Shown: positions 26,866 through 38,123 of the stretch, piece by piece | How the letters are laid out: each line of letters opens with the position of its first letter | Numbering within the stretch: position 1 is the stretch's first letter | Origin: Candidatus Hydrogenedentota bacterium | GTDB lineage: Bacteria; Hydrogenedentota; Hydrogenedentia; Hydrogenedentales; SLHB01 | Assembly: GCA_020848835.1 (NCBI GenBank) | Contig: JADLHJ010000084.1 | Span: 22,914-86,913, forward strand | Direction: 5' to 3' | DNA length: 64,000 nt | The notes under the pieces: model-generated | Databases searched by the model: none | Told to the model about the DNA's origin: nothing | What the model saw: the letters and a program-made list of their open reading frames with translations, nothing else | Program-made: the position numbers and the translations under genes

Positions 26866-28113
26866 CTAGTGTAGCTCGAAATGCTCATCGCGAATCAAGC
26901 GGTCGAGGTACTTGCGGGCCGCGTCGAGCGAGGGAACGAGCGGGTTAATGGTGAGCGCCTGCAAAGCGCATTCGTAAGATTTGTGGCGCACAGCCTCGAT
27001 GGTGAGGCGATCGCTTTCCTTAAGCGCGATGAAAAGCCCGCGAAGAAAACGCGGGCAACTCCCAACTTTTCGGGGTTTGTTGCCCTTTTTCCCGAGTTCG
27101 ACGGGGATTTCCACGCTGCAATCGTCAGGTAGATCGCGAATCGCGCCATCGTTACGCACACACAAAATCGTTTCGTGGTCCTTTTTGTCTTCCAACGTGC
27201 GAATCAGCGGCACAATCGTTTCCTCGTACCAAACGGCGTTGCGCGCCCGGGTGAGCTCCGGGATCTCGCAGAGGCCGTTCTCCTGATATAGACGAAGGAT
27301 CTGCTGTTCCGCTTCATGCAACACTTCGGCGCGGTACCGCCCGCAGGACAGTTGGCGCTTCAGTATTTCGTCTTGATGGAAAAACAAGCTCACCGTGCGC
27401 ACCGGAATCATGCGGAACAGCTCGATGAGACCACTGTCGAATCCGTCACTCGCTTCGTGTTCGAGGCGTTCGAGCAGCCGGGTCATGTGGCTGCGGCCAT
27501 CGATCTTGACGTCCTGAATCCAGCCAAAATGGTTCAAGCCGATGTAATCTACTTGCATTTGCGCGGGGTCGTGGCGAAGGATCGAGGCCACATTTCTGAC
27601 GGTTGTGCCTGGTAAATCGCAAACGCCCAGCACATTGAGCTTGGTGTTCTTGATCAACGCCTCAACGATGACCCCCATCGGGTTGGTGAGGTTGATGAGC
27701 ACCGCGCCGGGATTGACCTCTTCGATGGTCTGCGCCATTTGAAGCACAACGGGTAGCGTACGCATTGCATTGGCAAAGCCTCCCGCGCCGAGGCTTTCGT
27801 CGCCAATCATGCCTTGCTTGGGTGGAAGCTTCTCGTCGCGCACGCGCGCCGGCATGCCGCCGACACGGACGTGATTGATGATATAGCGCGCTCCCGTTAC
27901 CGCCGGTTTCAATTCGGTCGCTGGAATGATCTTCGTTGGGAACCCGCTGCGATCTATAAGGCGCTGGCAGAATTTCGCGACGACGGGCAGCTTGTTTCCC
28001 TGACGCCCGTAAAGGACGATTTCCTTTACGTTTACGTTGTGCGTGATGAGGGAGAGAACGAATTCGGGCGTATACACGCTGCTGCCGCCCAGGACTGTGA
28101 TGCGGTCTATCAT
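26866..28113 (-). CDS. glycoside hydrolase family 4 (6-phospho-glycosidase-like)
   Basis: The protein has 415 residues. The true start is ATG 28113, although the frame is open upstream. The N-terminal NAD-binding region is ITVLGGSS. NLTNPMG follows, and the GH4 metal/substrate site is CDLPG (165-169) with GLNHFGW (192-198). GH4 enzymes cleave 6-phospho-alpha- or beta-glucosides or alpha-galactosides by a redox mechanism using NAD and Mn. It overlaps the upstream PHP gene by four bases (ATGA). The substrate is not resolved. Confidence 0.93.
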   Translation of the reverse strand: MIDRITVLGGSSVYTPEFVLSLITHNVNVKEIVLYGRQGNKLPVVAKFCQRLIDRSGFPTKIIPATELKPAVTGARYIINHVRVGGMPARVRDEKLPPKQGMIGDESLGAGGFANAMRTLPVVLQMAQTIEEVNPGAVLINLTNPMGVIVEALIKNTKLNVLGVCDLPGTTVRNVASILRHDPAQMQVDYIGLNHFGWIQDVKIDGRSHMTRLLERLEHEASDGFDSGLIELFRMIPVRTVSLFFHQDEILKRQLSCGRYRAEVLHEAEQQILRLYQENGLCEIPELTRARNAVWYEETIVPLIRTLEDKKDHETILCVRNDGAIRDLPDDCSVEIPVELGKKGNKPRKVGSCPRFLRGLFIALKESDRLTIEAVRHKSYECALQALTINPLVPSLDAARKYLDRLIRDEHFELH

Positions 28114-28814
28114 TGCTGCGCGCCCTTCGCGCGAGCGCCGGGTATGAAGTCCTGGACCGACCCGATGATCGCGTCCTTTATCGTTCGCGCAGCGGGACGC
28201 AAATCGCGCTGCTTGGTCTGCACTTCCACACGGCCTGCGCGGATGGCGTCGAGCACACTTTCGACGGTCGGCTCGGCGGTAATCCAGGAAAAAGTTGAGT
28301 CGTCGTACGGCAATCCGTGCGTATCGGAGGTGCCCACCATGGGCAACCCGTGCGCCTTGGCGGCAGCTTCGGCCCAACGGTTGGGGTTGATCGTTTTGAA
28401 ATACAAACTGCAATACTCGACCGCGTCGAACAAATCGATGTTGCGCGTGAAATCCGACATTAAACTGCTCGGCGATGGATAATACGGGTGCGGCGCGATA
28501 AAGACGGCCCCACGCCGGCCGAGCGCGCGGAACTCCTGAAACGTGTGCGCGGACAAGTGCTCGGGTGCGGGATTGATGATCAAGACATGTTTCTTCTCGA
28601 TAAACTTTTCAATACCGGGAAGCAGCAATACGTTACGGCGGCGCGCGTAATCCGCGAAGTAATCGCAATAAATGTTGAGTTCGTGGCAGGTAATTGCAAG
28701 CACGCGCACACCTTCGGCGGCGACAGCATCAATCAGCATTTCCGCCGAGTAGTTCAGCCGGTCATGCGGATCGTCAGCGGTGTGCGTGTGTAAATCTGCT
28801 TTCAATCGTTCCAT
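28110..28814 (-). CDS. PHP-domain metal-dependent hydrolase
   Basis: The protein has 234 residues, starting at ATG 28814 with GGAG eight bases upstream; a longer frame to 28928 is unlikely. Histidine clusters typical of PHP phosphoesterases are DLHTHT near the start, a Cys-His-Glu motif (TCHELNIY), GIEKFIEKKH, FIAPHPYYP, and GTSDTHGLP. It is probably a trinuclear metal phosphoesterase. Its stop overlaps the GH4 start, so the two probably act on the same phosphorylated sugar pathway. Confidence 0.88.
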   Translation of the reverse strand: MERLKADLHTHTADDPHDRLNYSAEMLIDAVAAEGVRVLAITCHELNIYCDYFADYARRRNVLLLPGIEKFIEKKHVLIINPAPEHLSAHTFQEFRALGRRGAVFIAPHPYYPSPSSLMSDFTRNIDLFDAVEYCSLYFKTINPNRWAEAAAKAHGLPMVGTSDTHGLPYDDSTFSWITAEPTVESVLDAIRAGRVEVQTKQRDLRPAARTIKDAIIGSVQDFIPGARAKGAQQ

Positions 28815-28990
28815 CGTGCAGACTCCGCCGCCGCGCCACTCTACACGGCGGCCCCAAGCGTGCGCAGGCGGCCAGTTCTCCGCCAACGCTACGTACATTC
28901 GATAATTGCGCCACTCCGATGATAGCAACGGAAATCCGCGCGTTCAATGCGCGATCCGCTATGCTGTTTTCGTGGCACGAGGAGATTGAG

Positions 28991-30217
28991 ATGAGACGAT
29001 CCGTTTTGTTTGCAGTGGCGTTGCCGATCGCTTTCTTTCTTGACGCGCAAGCCGCGCCGGGTCTAGACGAAAAAGGCGGGCCATCCGTCGTGCTCGCGTA
29101 CGATGACACTGGCGATTTCGGTCCTGTAACTCCTGGCACGAAAACCGCAGGCTGGCAAGAGGCTTTGGACTACTGCGTCGCCAACGCGCGTGATCTCTAC
29201 GTGAAAGGCGGGTTTGGTGGGCGCAAGGCGATCTATCACATCGACGACACCATCCGCTTTCCGGCCGCGCAGGACTTTCGCGTAGACGGTGGTGTCTACG
29301 TAATTAATTTCAAGGGGCCGGATTCTGCAGTAGATGCCGTGTGTATAGACTCCGCCATGAACTGCGAGTATCACCTGGGACTGATCGTATACGGAGGAAA
29401 AGGGGCGGGACTTCGCATCAAGCCGGAGAAACCTGTACCGATTGATGGATTTCCCGTTGTGATTGAAACGCAAATTAACAGCCAGGGAATTGCCGATCCT
29501 GCGCCATTCACGGCCGGACCGCGCGACGCCGGATCTGGGCTTGTGATCGATGCAAGCGTGGCCGGCATCAACTACACGAAGATGTATTTCGCCAGCATAC
29601 TGAACTTCAAGCAGTGCATCTCTATCGGTGGTGAGCGCGGCTTCTATGCAAACGAGTTCACCTGCGAACATCTACACACAAACGCGCACGACAGCACGCT
29701 CCTCACCATCGACCGAACATCGAACGCAAACCGTTTTCGTTTTGGCATTGGCGTGGACCAGGGAGCAACCGGGGTGACGGGAATCGACCTGCACGGATTC
29801 CGCAATACCTTCGACCTGGCCTCGCGCGGCGGCGGGTTCTCGAAGGGGAGGGAACTGATTCTTCGCAAGAGCGCTGAAGGCAATCAGATCAACGTGCTAA
29901 CCCAGCAAGATATATTGAGCATGATCACCGACGAGGCGGAACGTCCGACAAATCAGGTGACTTGGGCGGGCCCGCCTGCGCCGTTGCGCACGATTCAAGG
30001 CGAAGCCAAGTCATGGACCTACACGCAACGTTTGTTTCCCGCGGCGGCGACATTGACCCAAGGCGAAGCCGCAAAAGTAACGATTAAGCGCGGTGAAGTT
30101 GCGATTGAGATTGCAGCGCCGCTTGGCCGTGATATGCAACTGAGCGCAGGGGACCAATTAATTGTCGAAAGCCAGTCTACACCGGAATTGCGGGTGATAC
30201 CCTTGAAAACCAAATAG
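28991..30217 (+). CDS. secreted parallel beta-helix (pectate-lyase-like) protein
   Basis: About 408 residues from ATG 28991 with GAGGAGATT upstream. The signal peptide ends near DAQAAPG. The N-terminus (VVLAYDDTGDFGPVTPGT and WQEALDYC) is the tail-spike-like opening of pectate-lyase-superfamily proteins. Beta-strand-rich stretches follow, such as FRVDGGVYVINFKGP and GFYANEFTCEHLHTN. A C-terminal beta-domain includes VTIKRGEVAIEIA. No catalytic triad is assigned. It is probably carbohydrate-active or a surface structural protein. The divergent PHP gene starts 176 bases upstream. Confidence 0.72.
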   Translation: MRRSVLFAVALPIAFFLDAQAAPGLDEKGGPSVVLAYDDTGDFGPVTPGTKTAGWQEALDYCVANARDLYVKGGFGGRKAIYHIDDTIRFPAAQDFRVDGGVYVINFKGPDSAVDAVCIDSAMNCEYHLGLIVYGGKGAGLRIKPEKPVPIDGFPVVIETQINSQGIADPAPFTAGPRDAGSGLVIDASVAGINYTKMYFASILNFKQCISIGGERGFYANEFTCEHLHTNAHDSTLLTIDRTSNANRFRFGIGVDQGATGVTGIDLHGFRNTFDLASRGGGFSKGRELILRKSAEGNQINVLTQQDILSMITDEAERPTNQVTWAGPPAPLRTIQGEAKSWTYTQRLFPAAATLTQGEAAKVTIKRGEVAIEIAAPLGRDMQLSAGDQLIVESQSTPELRVIPLKTK

Positions 30218-30311
30218 ATTGCAAAAAATCGGGCAGCCCTATTTCGGAAAAAAGTTGCGCAAACACACGCCGAGGAAGGTGTCGGTTCGAGGAGTAATTC
30301 TTGCCATATCT

Positions 30312-30340
30312 TTGACAAGCCCCCGGCCCGGTGTTAGCCT
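30312..30340 (+). promoter_or_regulatory. sigma70-type promoter upstream of thiC
   Basis: TTGACA (30312-30317) is a perfect -35 box. TAGCCT (30335-30340) is 17 bases further on as a weaker -10. It lies about 70 bases before the thiC ATG. No TPP riboswitch (THI box) is visible in the leader. Confidence 0.5.
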
Positions 30341-30342
30341 GA

Positions 30343-32624
<2,282 letters not shown>

Positions 32625-32705
32625 TTCGTATCAACGCGCGAGGCCTGGCGCGCGTGGTAAACGGGCAAGCATAGCGACGTGATGTAACGGCGAAGCAGTC
32701 ACCAC

Positions 32706-33455
32706 ATGGGCGAAGACGTAACACTACCGCGCTCGGGCATTCTCCCGCCTTGGACAAATGTGCGCGTCCGCTGTGTGGAGCCCGAACTCATGGACCGGCA
32801 AGACCTCGACTCCACGCTGCGTCAACAGGCGCTCGCAGGTTTGCGGCGCATCAATGTTCTCAGCCTTACGGTGCGACACCTATGGCGTCCCATTCAGGAA
32901 TTCGCGCGCAACGCCAACCGTCCAATTCGTGTGCTCGACCTCGCATCCGGGGGAGGCGATGTCGTGCTGGGTTTGTCACGCCGCGCCAGGCGCGCAAAAT
33001 TGCCTATCGAAGTGCATGGCTGCGATTTGAATCAGGAAGCAGTTGACCAAGCCAACGCACGCGCTGCCTCGCTCGGCATCGACGCGCAGTTCTTTGTCTG
33101 CGACATCGTGGCGAATCCGGTGCCGCGCGGCTATGACGTCGTTACAAATACACTGTTCATGCATCATTTCGAACGCCACGACGCACAACGCGTGCTGGAG
33201 GCCATCCGCGCAGCGCAACCGAAACGCGTGCTCGTCAGCGATCTTGTGCGGAGCACGCCCGGTTTTCTGCTCGCACATTTAGCGTGCTACGCGCTGACGC
33301 GCAGCTATGTTGTGCATTACGACGGCCCGCGCTCGGTGGCGGCGGCGTTTACCGTCTCAGAGTTTTCTGCGCTGGCGAACGACGCAGGTCTCACGAATCA
33401 CACCATTCGAAACACGTGGCCTTTCCGGTTCCTATTCAGGTGGGATACGCCATGA
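32706..33455 (+). CDS. SAM-dependent methyltransferase of the type III PKS cluster
   Basis: The protein has 249 residues. The class I SAM motif is IRVLDLASGGGD (about residues 78-89), followed by VHGCDLNQEAV and a post-motif block FDVV-like (GYDVVTNTLFMHHF). The segment PELMDRQDLD near the start matches UbiE-like methyltransferases found beside type III PKS genes. An internal ATG at 32790 has a better ribosome binding site (GGAG, 9 bases), so the start is uncertain. The stop overlaps the next gene by four bases. It is inferred to methylate the PKS product. Confidence 0.8.
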   Translation: MGEDVTLPRSGILPPWTNVRVRCVEPELMDRQDLDSTLRQQALAGLRRINVLSLTVRHLWRPIQEFARNANRPIRVLDLASGGGDVVLGLSRRARRAKLPIEVHGCDLNQEAVDQANARAASLGIDAQFFVCDIVANPVPRGYDVVTNTLFMHHFERHDAQRVLEAIRAAQPKRVLVSDLVRSTPGFLLAHLACYALTRSYVVHYDGPRSVAAAFTVSEFSALANDAGLTNHTIRNTWPFRFLFRWDTP

Positions 33456-34636
33456 TTACACAATTGGGCTCAATCTCTTTTTCGGAATGCGCGGACTCGC
33501 GTTGGGACTGCGTTGTCATCGGCGCCGGGTGCGCCGGTGCGGTGGCCGCGCGCGAACTCGCGCGGGCGAATCTGCGCGTGCTTCTCGTAGACAAGGCACA
33601 GTTCCCGCGCTACAAGGTCTGCGGCTGTTGCATTGGTCGCCCCGTGCAAAACGCGCTGGAACGAATCGGCCTGGGTAGTTTGCTACAGCAAGAGGGGGCA
33701 GTCGCAACACGCAAATTCGACGTGCGCGCGGGCCGACTCCACGCAACCGTACCCTTGCCGGAGTACATGGTGCTGTCGCGCGAACGGCTCGATGCGGCGC
33801 TCGTGCGCGAAGCGGTCGCGAGCGGCGCGTCATTTCTCAGCGGGACGCAAGCTTCCCTCGACGCCGTTCATGACGAAACACGTACCCTCACGTTGCGAAA
33901 AGACGACCGCGTTTGCCGTGTCCAGGCTTCGATCGTAATCGTCGCCGACGGACTCGGGAGCAGGCTCTTGCGCGCCACGGACGATTTCGATTCGCGGCAG
34001 AGCGCTGGCGCACGGATCGGCATGGGCGCAGTCTCTGTTGCAGCACCGACGGATTATCGGCCGGGGACGATCTACATGGCTTGCGCGAAGGCAGGATACG
34101 TTGGGGCGTGTCGGCGGGAAGATGGCCGGCTCGTGCTCGCCGCTGCGTGCGACGGAGCGCACGTAAAAGGATCAGGCGGACTCTCACAGTCCGTTGCGCG
34201 CATTCTGGATGTCGCAGGCTATCCTTCAATTCCAGACCTTCACGAAATCGCGTGGAAGGGCACGCCTGCATTGACTCGGAGCGCGACGATCGTCTCCGCG
34301 CATCGCGCGTTTGTGCTGGGCGACGCCGCAGGCTACGTCGAACCTTTCACGGGCGAAGGGATGAAATGGGCCATCGAATCCGCAATCGCGCTTGCACCTA
34401 TCGCGCGCGACGCCGCTGTTCGCTACGAGGCCCGCTACGAACAAGATTGGATCGCCGCGCGGCAACGCGTCGTGACACAGCGCACGGCTCTGTGCCGCAT
34501 GCTTGCCGCCTCTTTGCGATATCCGGCACTGGTCAAGACCGCACTGCGCGTGTTATCGGTGGCGCCTGTTGCTGCCGAACCGTTTGTGCGAAGTCTAAAC
34601 GCGCCGACACCGGCGCAGAAAGAAGTTGTGTTGTGA
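33452..34636 (+). CDS. FAD-dependent oxidoreductase (geranylgeranyl-reductase/monooxygenase family)
   Basis: The protein has 394 residues from ATG 33452. The Rossmann motif is VIGAGCAGAVAARELARA. It also has the PRYKVCGCC segment of geranylgeranyl-reductase-type flavoproteins and the second FAD motif VLGDAAGYVEPFTGEGM. It overlaps the methyltransferase upstream and the PKS downstream by four bases each. In the Streptomyces srs operon a similar flavoprotein hydroxylates an alkylresorcinol to a quinone; the same role is inferred here, with lipid desaturation or reduction as an alternative. Confidence 0.82.
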   Translation: MITQLGSISFSECADSRWDCVVIGAGCAGAVAARELARANLRVLLVDKAQFPRYKVCGCCIGRPVQNALERIGLGSLLQQEGAVATRKFDVRAGRLHATVPLPEYMVLSRERLDAALVREAVASGASFLSGTQASLDAVHDETRTLTLRKDDRVCRVQASIVIVADGLGSRLLRATDDFDSRQSAGARIGMGAVSVAAPTDYRPGTIYMACAKAGYVGACRREDGRLVLAAACDGAHVKGSGGLSQSVARILDVAGYPSIPDLHEIAWKGTPALTRSATIVSAHRAFVLGDAAGYVEPFTGEGMKWAIESAIALAPIARDAAVRYEARYEQDWIAARQRVVTQRTALCRMLAASLRYPALVKTALRVLSVAPVAAEPFVRSLNAPTPAQKEVVL

Positions 34637-35724
34637 AACAGCTCGCAATCGCTGGAATGGGCACTGCGCTGCCAGCCCACTCAATCGGAATCGACGAATC
34701 GCTCGTGTACGCCGCGAAAGCATTTGAGGCATCTGGCGAACAAGAGAGGCAACTAAAACTCTTGTACAAGATGACCGGCGTGCAACGCAGGCACACGTGC
34801 GTGCTCAACGCGCCAGAGGGCGAACCCAATCGCCAGCCGTTTTTTCCCGACCCCAACGGCACCATGCGGCAGGGGCCAACTATCCGCGCGCGGATGGAAA
34901 AATACGAGAACGATTCATTGCCGTTGGCGTTGGAGGCGTCGCGTAAAGCACTCGAAGAATCGAACATTGAGCCGCTGGCGATCACGCATCTCGTGACGAT
35001 TTCTTGCAGTGGCTTCGCGGCCCCGGGTGTGGATATCGGTCTTATAAAAGGACTGGGCCTGCCGTTCACGTGCCAACGAACGCATGTAGGCTTCATGGGT
35101 TGTCACGGCGCGCTAAATGGTTTGCGCGTGGCGCGAGGGTTTATCGAAAGCGATCCGAACGCGCGCGTGCTACTGTGCGCCGTCGAGTTGTGCAGCCTTC
35201 ACTATCATTACGGGTGGAACCCCGAGCAGATCGTAGCGAACGCGTTATTCGCGGACGGCTCCGCAGCCATCGTCGCGACCGCGGCAAACGACACAGAGGG
35301 CGCCTGGACAATCGCCAACACGGGTTCGTGTCTCGTACCCGAATCCGAAGACGCAATGACCTGGCGCATCGGCAACAACGGGTTCATCATGTCGCTGTCC
35401 TCGCGCGTGCCGGAACTCATCGGTAGCCATCTGCGCCCGTGGATGGAAGGTTGGCTGCAACAGAACAAATTGACGCTCGGCGATATTAGGTCCTGGGCTG
35501 TGCACCCCGGCGGGCCACGCATCCTCGGCTCGGTCGTAAAGGCCTTGAATCTCGCAAAGGACGCCGTAGATATTTCCCGCGAAGTCCTCCGCGATCACGG
35601 CAACATGTCGTCGCCGACGATTCTCTTTATCCTCAACCGGCTACGAGAAGCCAGTGCCCCCCGGCCCTGTGTGGCGCTAGGGTTTGGCCCGGGATTGATG
35701 GCTGAAGCAACTTTGTTTGTATAA
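34633..35724 (+). CDS. type III polyketide synthase (chalcone-synthase family)
   Basis: The protein has 363 residues with a GTG start in a GTGA overlap. The catalytic triad is visible: Cys157 in GFMGCHGALNGL, His291 in AVHPGGPRI, and Asn324 in DHGNMSSPTILF. The fold is thiolase-like and homodimeric. These enzymes condense malonyl-CoA onto a fatty or aromatic starter to give alkylpyrones, alkylresorcinols or chalcones. The neighbours suggest methylated, oxidised alkylresorcinol-type lipids. The starter unit cannot be told by sequence alone. Confidence 0.92.
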   Translation: MKQLAIAGMGTALPAHSIGIDESLVYAAKAFEASGEQERQLKLLYKMTGVQRRHTCVLNAPEGEPNRQPFFPDPNGTMRQGPTIRARMEKYENDSLPLALEASRKALEESNIEPLAITHLVTISCSGFAAPGVDIGLIKGLGLPFTCQRTHVGFMGCHGALNGLRVARGFIESDPNARVLLCAVELCSLHYHYGWNPEQIVANALFADGSAAIVATAANDTEGAWTIANTGSCLVPESEDAMTWRIGNNGFIMSLSSRVPELIGSHLRPWMEGWLQQNKLTLGDIRSWAVHPGGPRILGSVVKALNLAKDAVDISREVLRDHGNMSSPTILFILNRLREASAPRPCVALGFGPGLMAEATLFV

Positions 35725-35791
35725 TGAAGGTCGTGCAGCATAGTAGCCGTCCAAACAGCCCAGGTAGGTCTCAAAAAAACAAGAGGAAAGC

Positions 35792-36046
35792 ATGGAAATA
35801 CCTGTCGCAATCGAACCACTCATAAACGAGCAGTTGGCATCTGGTCGATACGAGTCCATAGAAATCTTGCTCCATGATGCGTTAACGATACTCAAAGACC
35901 AGCAGGATGATGACTTGGAAGAATTACGCGCGATGTTGCAGGAAGGCCTTGACGAAATTGAACGAGGCGAAACTTTGCCCGCCGAAGAGGTCTTTGCCGA
36001 ACTCCGCGCGCTTCAGGCCTCCTATCGCAATAATCACTCAGCGTGA
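35792..36046 (+). CDS. ParD-like antitoxin
   Basis: The protein has 84 residues. The N-terminal part (IEPLINEQLASGRYES) resembles the ribbon-helix-helix of ParD-type antitoxins. The C-terminal half is an acidic helix (DDLEELRAMLQEGLDEIERG), the usual toxin-binding segment. It lies directly before a ParE/RelE-type toxin gene. It should bind its own promoter and neutralise the toxin. Confidence 0.85.
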   Translation: MEIPVAIEPLINEQLASGRYESIEILLHDALTILKDQQDDDLEELRAMLQEGLDEIERGETLPAEEVFAELRALQASYRNNHSA

Positions 36047-36339
36047 AAAAGCTTCGCTTTTCGCGAAAGGCCGGGCGCGACCTTAAAGTCATTTACAAAT
36101 ACATTGCGCAAGATAACGTTACGGCCGCCGATAGGGTGCTGGAGGAAATCCAGCAGGCATGCGGGCACATTCTCGAACTTCCCAAGCTGGGACGTGCGCG
36201 TCCTGATGCTGGCCAAAATTTGAGATATTTTCCGGTGTCCGACTACAACATCTTCTATCAGATTAAAGGTAGCAGCGTTATTATTGTGCGTGTGATCCAT
36301 GGCAAGAGAGATATACGGCGTGCGCTGAACTATGAATAG
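36043..36339 (+). CDS. ParE/RelE-superfamily toxin
   Basis: The protein has 98 residues with a GTG start overlapping the antitoxin stop (GTGA). ParE features include RKAGRDLKVIYKYIA, ELPKLGRARPDAGQNLR, FPVSDYNIFYQI and VIHGKRDIRR. It is a likely gyrase-inhibiting or mRNA-cleaving toxin; both activities occur in this superfamily. All the usual motifs are present, so it may be active. Confidence 0.87.
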   Translation: MKKLRFSRKAGRDLKVIYKYIAQDNVTAADRVLEEIQQACGHILELPKLGRARPDAGQNLRYFPVSDYNIFYQIKGSSVIIVRVIHGKRDIRRALNYE

Positions 36340-36351
36340 CACTCTATAACT

Positions 36352-37329
36352 ATGCAAATTGGAACTATACAACTCGACAAACCCCTAGCCCTCGCGCCAA
36401 TGGAGGACGTGACGGATATTCCGTTTCGTCTCGTTTGCAAGCGCTTGGGCGCAGATTTGCTGTACACGGAGTTCACGAGCAGCGAGGCCTTGATACGCGA
36501 TGCCCGCAAAGCGCTCGCCAAAATCCGTATTGTCGAAGAAGAACGTCCGGTGGCGGTGCAGATTTTCGGCGGTGTCGAAACTTCCATGGAAGGCGCGGCA
36601 CAGGTTGCCGAGCGTGCGAACCCGGACTTCATCGACATCAATTGCGGGTGTTGGGTAAAGAAAGTCGCGCTTCGCGAATCGGGCGCGGGCCTGCTCCGCA
36701 ATTTGGTGAAGTTCGAAGCGATAGTGAAATCGGTTATTGCAGGCACTAGCCTTCCGGTTACCGTAAAAACGCGTCTTGGCTGGGATGAAAAAAGCATCGT
36801 CATTCTCGACGTGGCCCGCATGGTTGAACAAGCGGGTGCAAAGGCGCTCGCGATTCATTGCCGCACACGCGATCAAGGTCATCGCGGCAATGCTGACTGG
36901 ACGTGGCTGGAAAAGGTTAAACAAGTTGTCTCTATTCCAGTCATTGGAAACGGAGATATACAGACGCCGGAAGACGTCAAAGAAATGTTTGAAACGGGCT
37001 GTGATGGCGTAATGATTGGCCGCGGCGCGATCCAGAATCCCTGGATATTTCAGCAGGCGAAACATTTCATGCAGCACGAAGAACATATGCCGGAACCGAC
37101 AATTGCGGATCGCATCGATGTCTGTTTGGAACATCTACGACTTATCGTCGAAGCACGGGGCGAACAGCGCGGTGTCGTAGAATTTCGTAAACACTATGCA
37201 GGTTATTTGAAGGGCGTGCGAAACGCGGCAAAGGTGCGGAGCGAGCTGATGCACTTCAATGAATATGCTCCTGTCGAGGCCCGCCTGATCGCATTTATTG
37301 ACGAATGTATGAGCGAGGCCGCGGCATGA
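36352..37329 (+). CDS. dus: tRNA-dihydrouridine synthase (DusB-like)
   Basis: The protein has 325 residues. A TIM barrel with FMN site begins LALAPMEDVTDIPFR. The catalytic Cys100 lies in INCGCWVKKV, where most family members have NMGCPVKKV; Trp replaces the usual Pro. VKTRLGW, HCRTRDQGHRG, GNGDI and GRGAIQNPWIF complete the fold. The enzyme reduces uridines of tRNA using NADPH. The stop overlaps the following aldolase gene by four bases. Confidence 0.93.
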   Translation: MQIGTIQLDKPLALAPMEDVTDIPFRLVCKRLGADLLYTEFTSSEALIRDARKALAKIRIVEEERPVAVQIFGGVETSMEGAAQVAERANPDFIDINCGCWVKKVALRESGAGLLRNLVKFEAIVKSVIAGTSLPVTVKTRLGWDEKSIVILDVARMVEQAGAKALAIHCRTRDQGHRGNADWTWLEKVKQVVSIPVIGNGDIQTPEDVKEMFETGCDGVMIGRGAIQNPWIFQQAKHFMQHEEHMPEPTIADRIDVCLEHLRLIVEARGEQRGVVEFRKHYAGYLKGVRNAAKVRSELMHFNEYAPVEARLIAFIDECMSEAAA

Positions 37330-38015
37330 GCATCGCCGATTTAAAAAAAGCCGTCTGCGACGCGAACCTCGATTTGGTATTTCATGGCCTGGTCAAAATG
37401 ACGTTCGGCAACGCCAGCGCGATCGATCGCGAAGCCGGGCTCGTGGTGATCAAACCCAGCGGCGTCTCTTACGAAAAAATGAAACCGCGTGATATGGTCG
37501 TCGTAAATGTAGCGGGCGAAGTGGTCGAGGGGGACTACAGGCCTTCCGTCGATCTGCCCACGCACCTGCGGTTGTATGAAGCGTTTCCGTCCGTCGGTGG
37601 CGTAGCGCATTCACACTCGCACTACGCAACGTGCTGGGCGCAGGCTTGCCGCGCGATTCCCTGTCTCGGCACCACGCACGCGGACTATTTCTACGGAGAC
37701 GTTCCGGTCACCGAGGTATTAACTAAAATGGAAGTGGGGGATCATTACGAGCGCGCCATAGGCGACTCGATTGTGCAGGCTTTCAAGGAACGCGACCCGC
37801 TTGAATGTCCCGGCGTGCTGGTGGCAAATCATGCGCCCTTCGCTTGGGGTAAGTCCGTCGGAGATGCTGTTGAACATGCGCGCGTCCTCGAAGAAGTCGC
37901 GCAACTCGCGCTGCATACCCTTGCCATTGACCCTGGAAAGAAATCAATCGCCGATCACCTCCTCGACAAACATTTCCTGCGCAAACACGGGGACCACGCC
38001 TACTACGGCCAGTAG
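37326..38015 (+). CDS. class II aldolase/epimerase, L-ribulose-5-phosphate 4-epimerase-like
   Basis: The protein has 229 residues. The metal site HSHSHYATCWAQ and THADYFYG, the phosphate-binding TFGNASAIDR, and the C-terminal DKHFLRKHGDHAYYGQ match AraD/SgbE. The reaction is probably epimerisation of L-ribulose-5-phosphate to D-xylulose-5-phosphate, though related aldolases look alike. A stem-loop (CGCCCGC/GCGGGCG) follows the stop at 38016-38037 but has no T-run. Confidence 0.88.
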   Translation: MSIADLKKAVCDANLDLVFHGLVKMTFGNASAIDREAGLVVIKPSGVSYEKMKPRDMVVVNVAGEVVEGDYRPSVDLPTHLRLYEAFPSVGGVAHSHSHYATCWAQACRAIPCLGTTHADYFYGDVPVTEVLTKMEVGDHYERAIGDSIVQAFKERDPLECPGVLVANHAPFAWGKSVGDAVEHARVLEEVAQLALHTLAIDPGKKSIADHLLDKHFLRKHGDHAYYGQ

Positions 38016-38123
38016 CGCCCGCTCTCCGCGGCGGGCGTTCCTGCGGGCTGTCGATAAGTCACATTCGGCCCGGAGACCGTGCGCTACTGTCACGATGGTG
38101 CGCATTGCTATACTTCCTGCCCT

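Noticed and set aside
28694..28990. N-terminal extension of the beta-helix protein
   Set aside because: It overlaps the divergent PHP gene and lacks coding character; ATG 28991 has a strong ribosome binding site and begins a signal peptide.
33913..34632. Upstream extension of the type III PKS frame
   Set aside because: It lies inside the flavoprotein gene in another frame; the GTG in the GTGA overlap fits the family start.
38016..38037. Terminator after the aldolase gene
   Set aside because: A 7-bp GC stem exists but no T-run follows, so it is weak evidence only.
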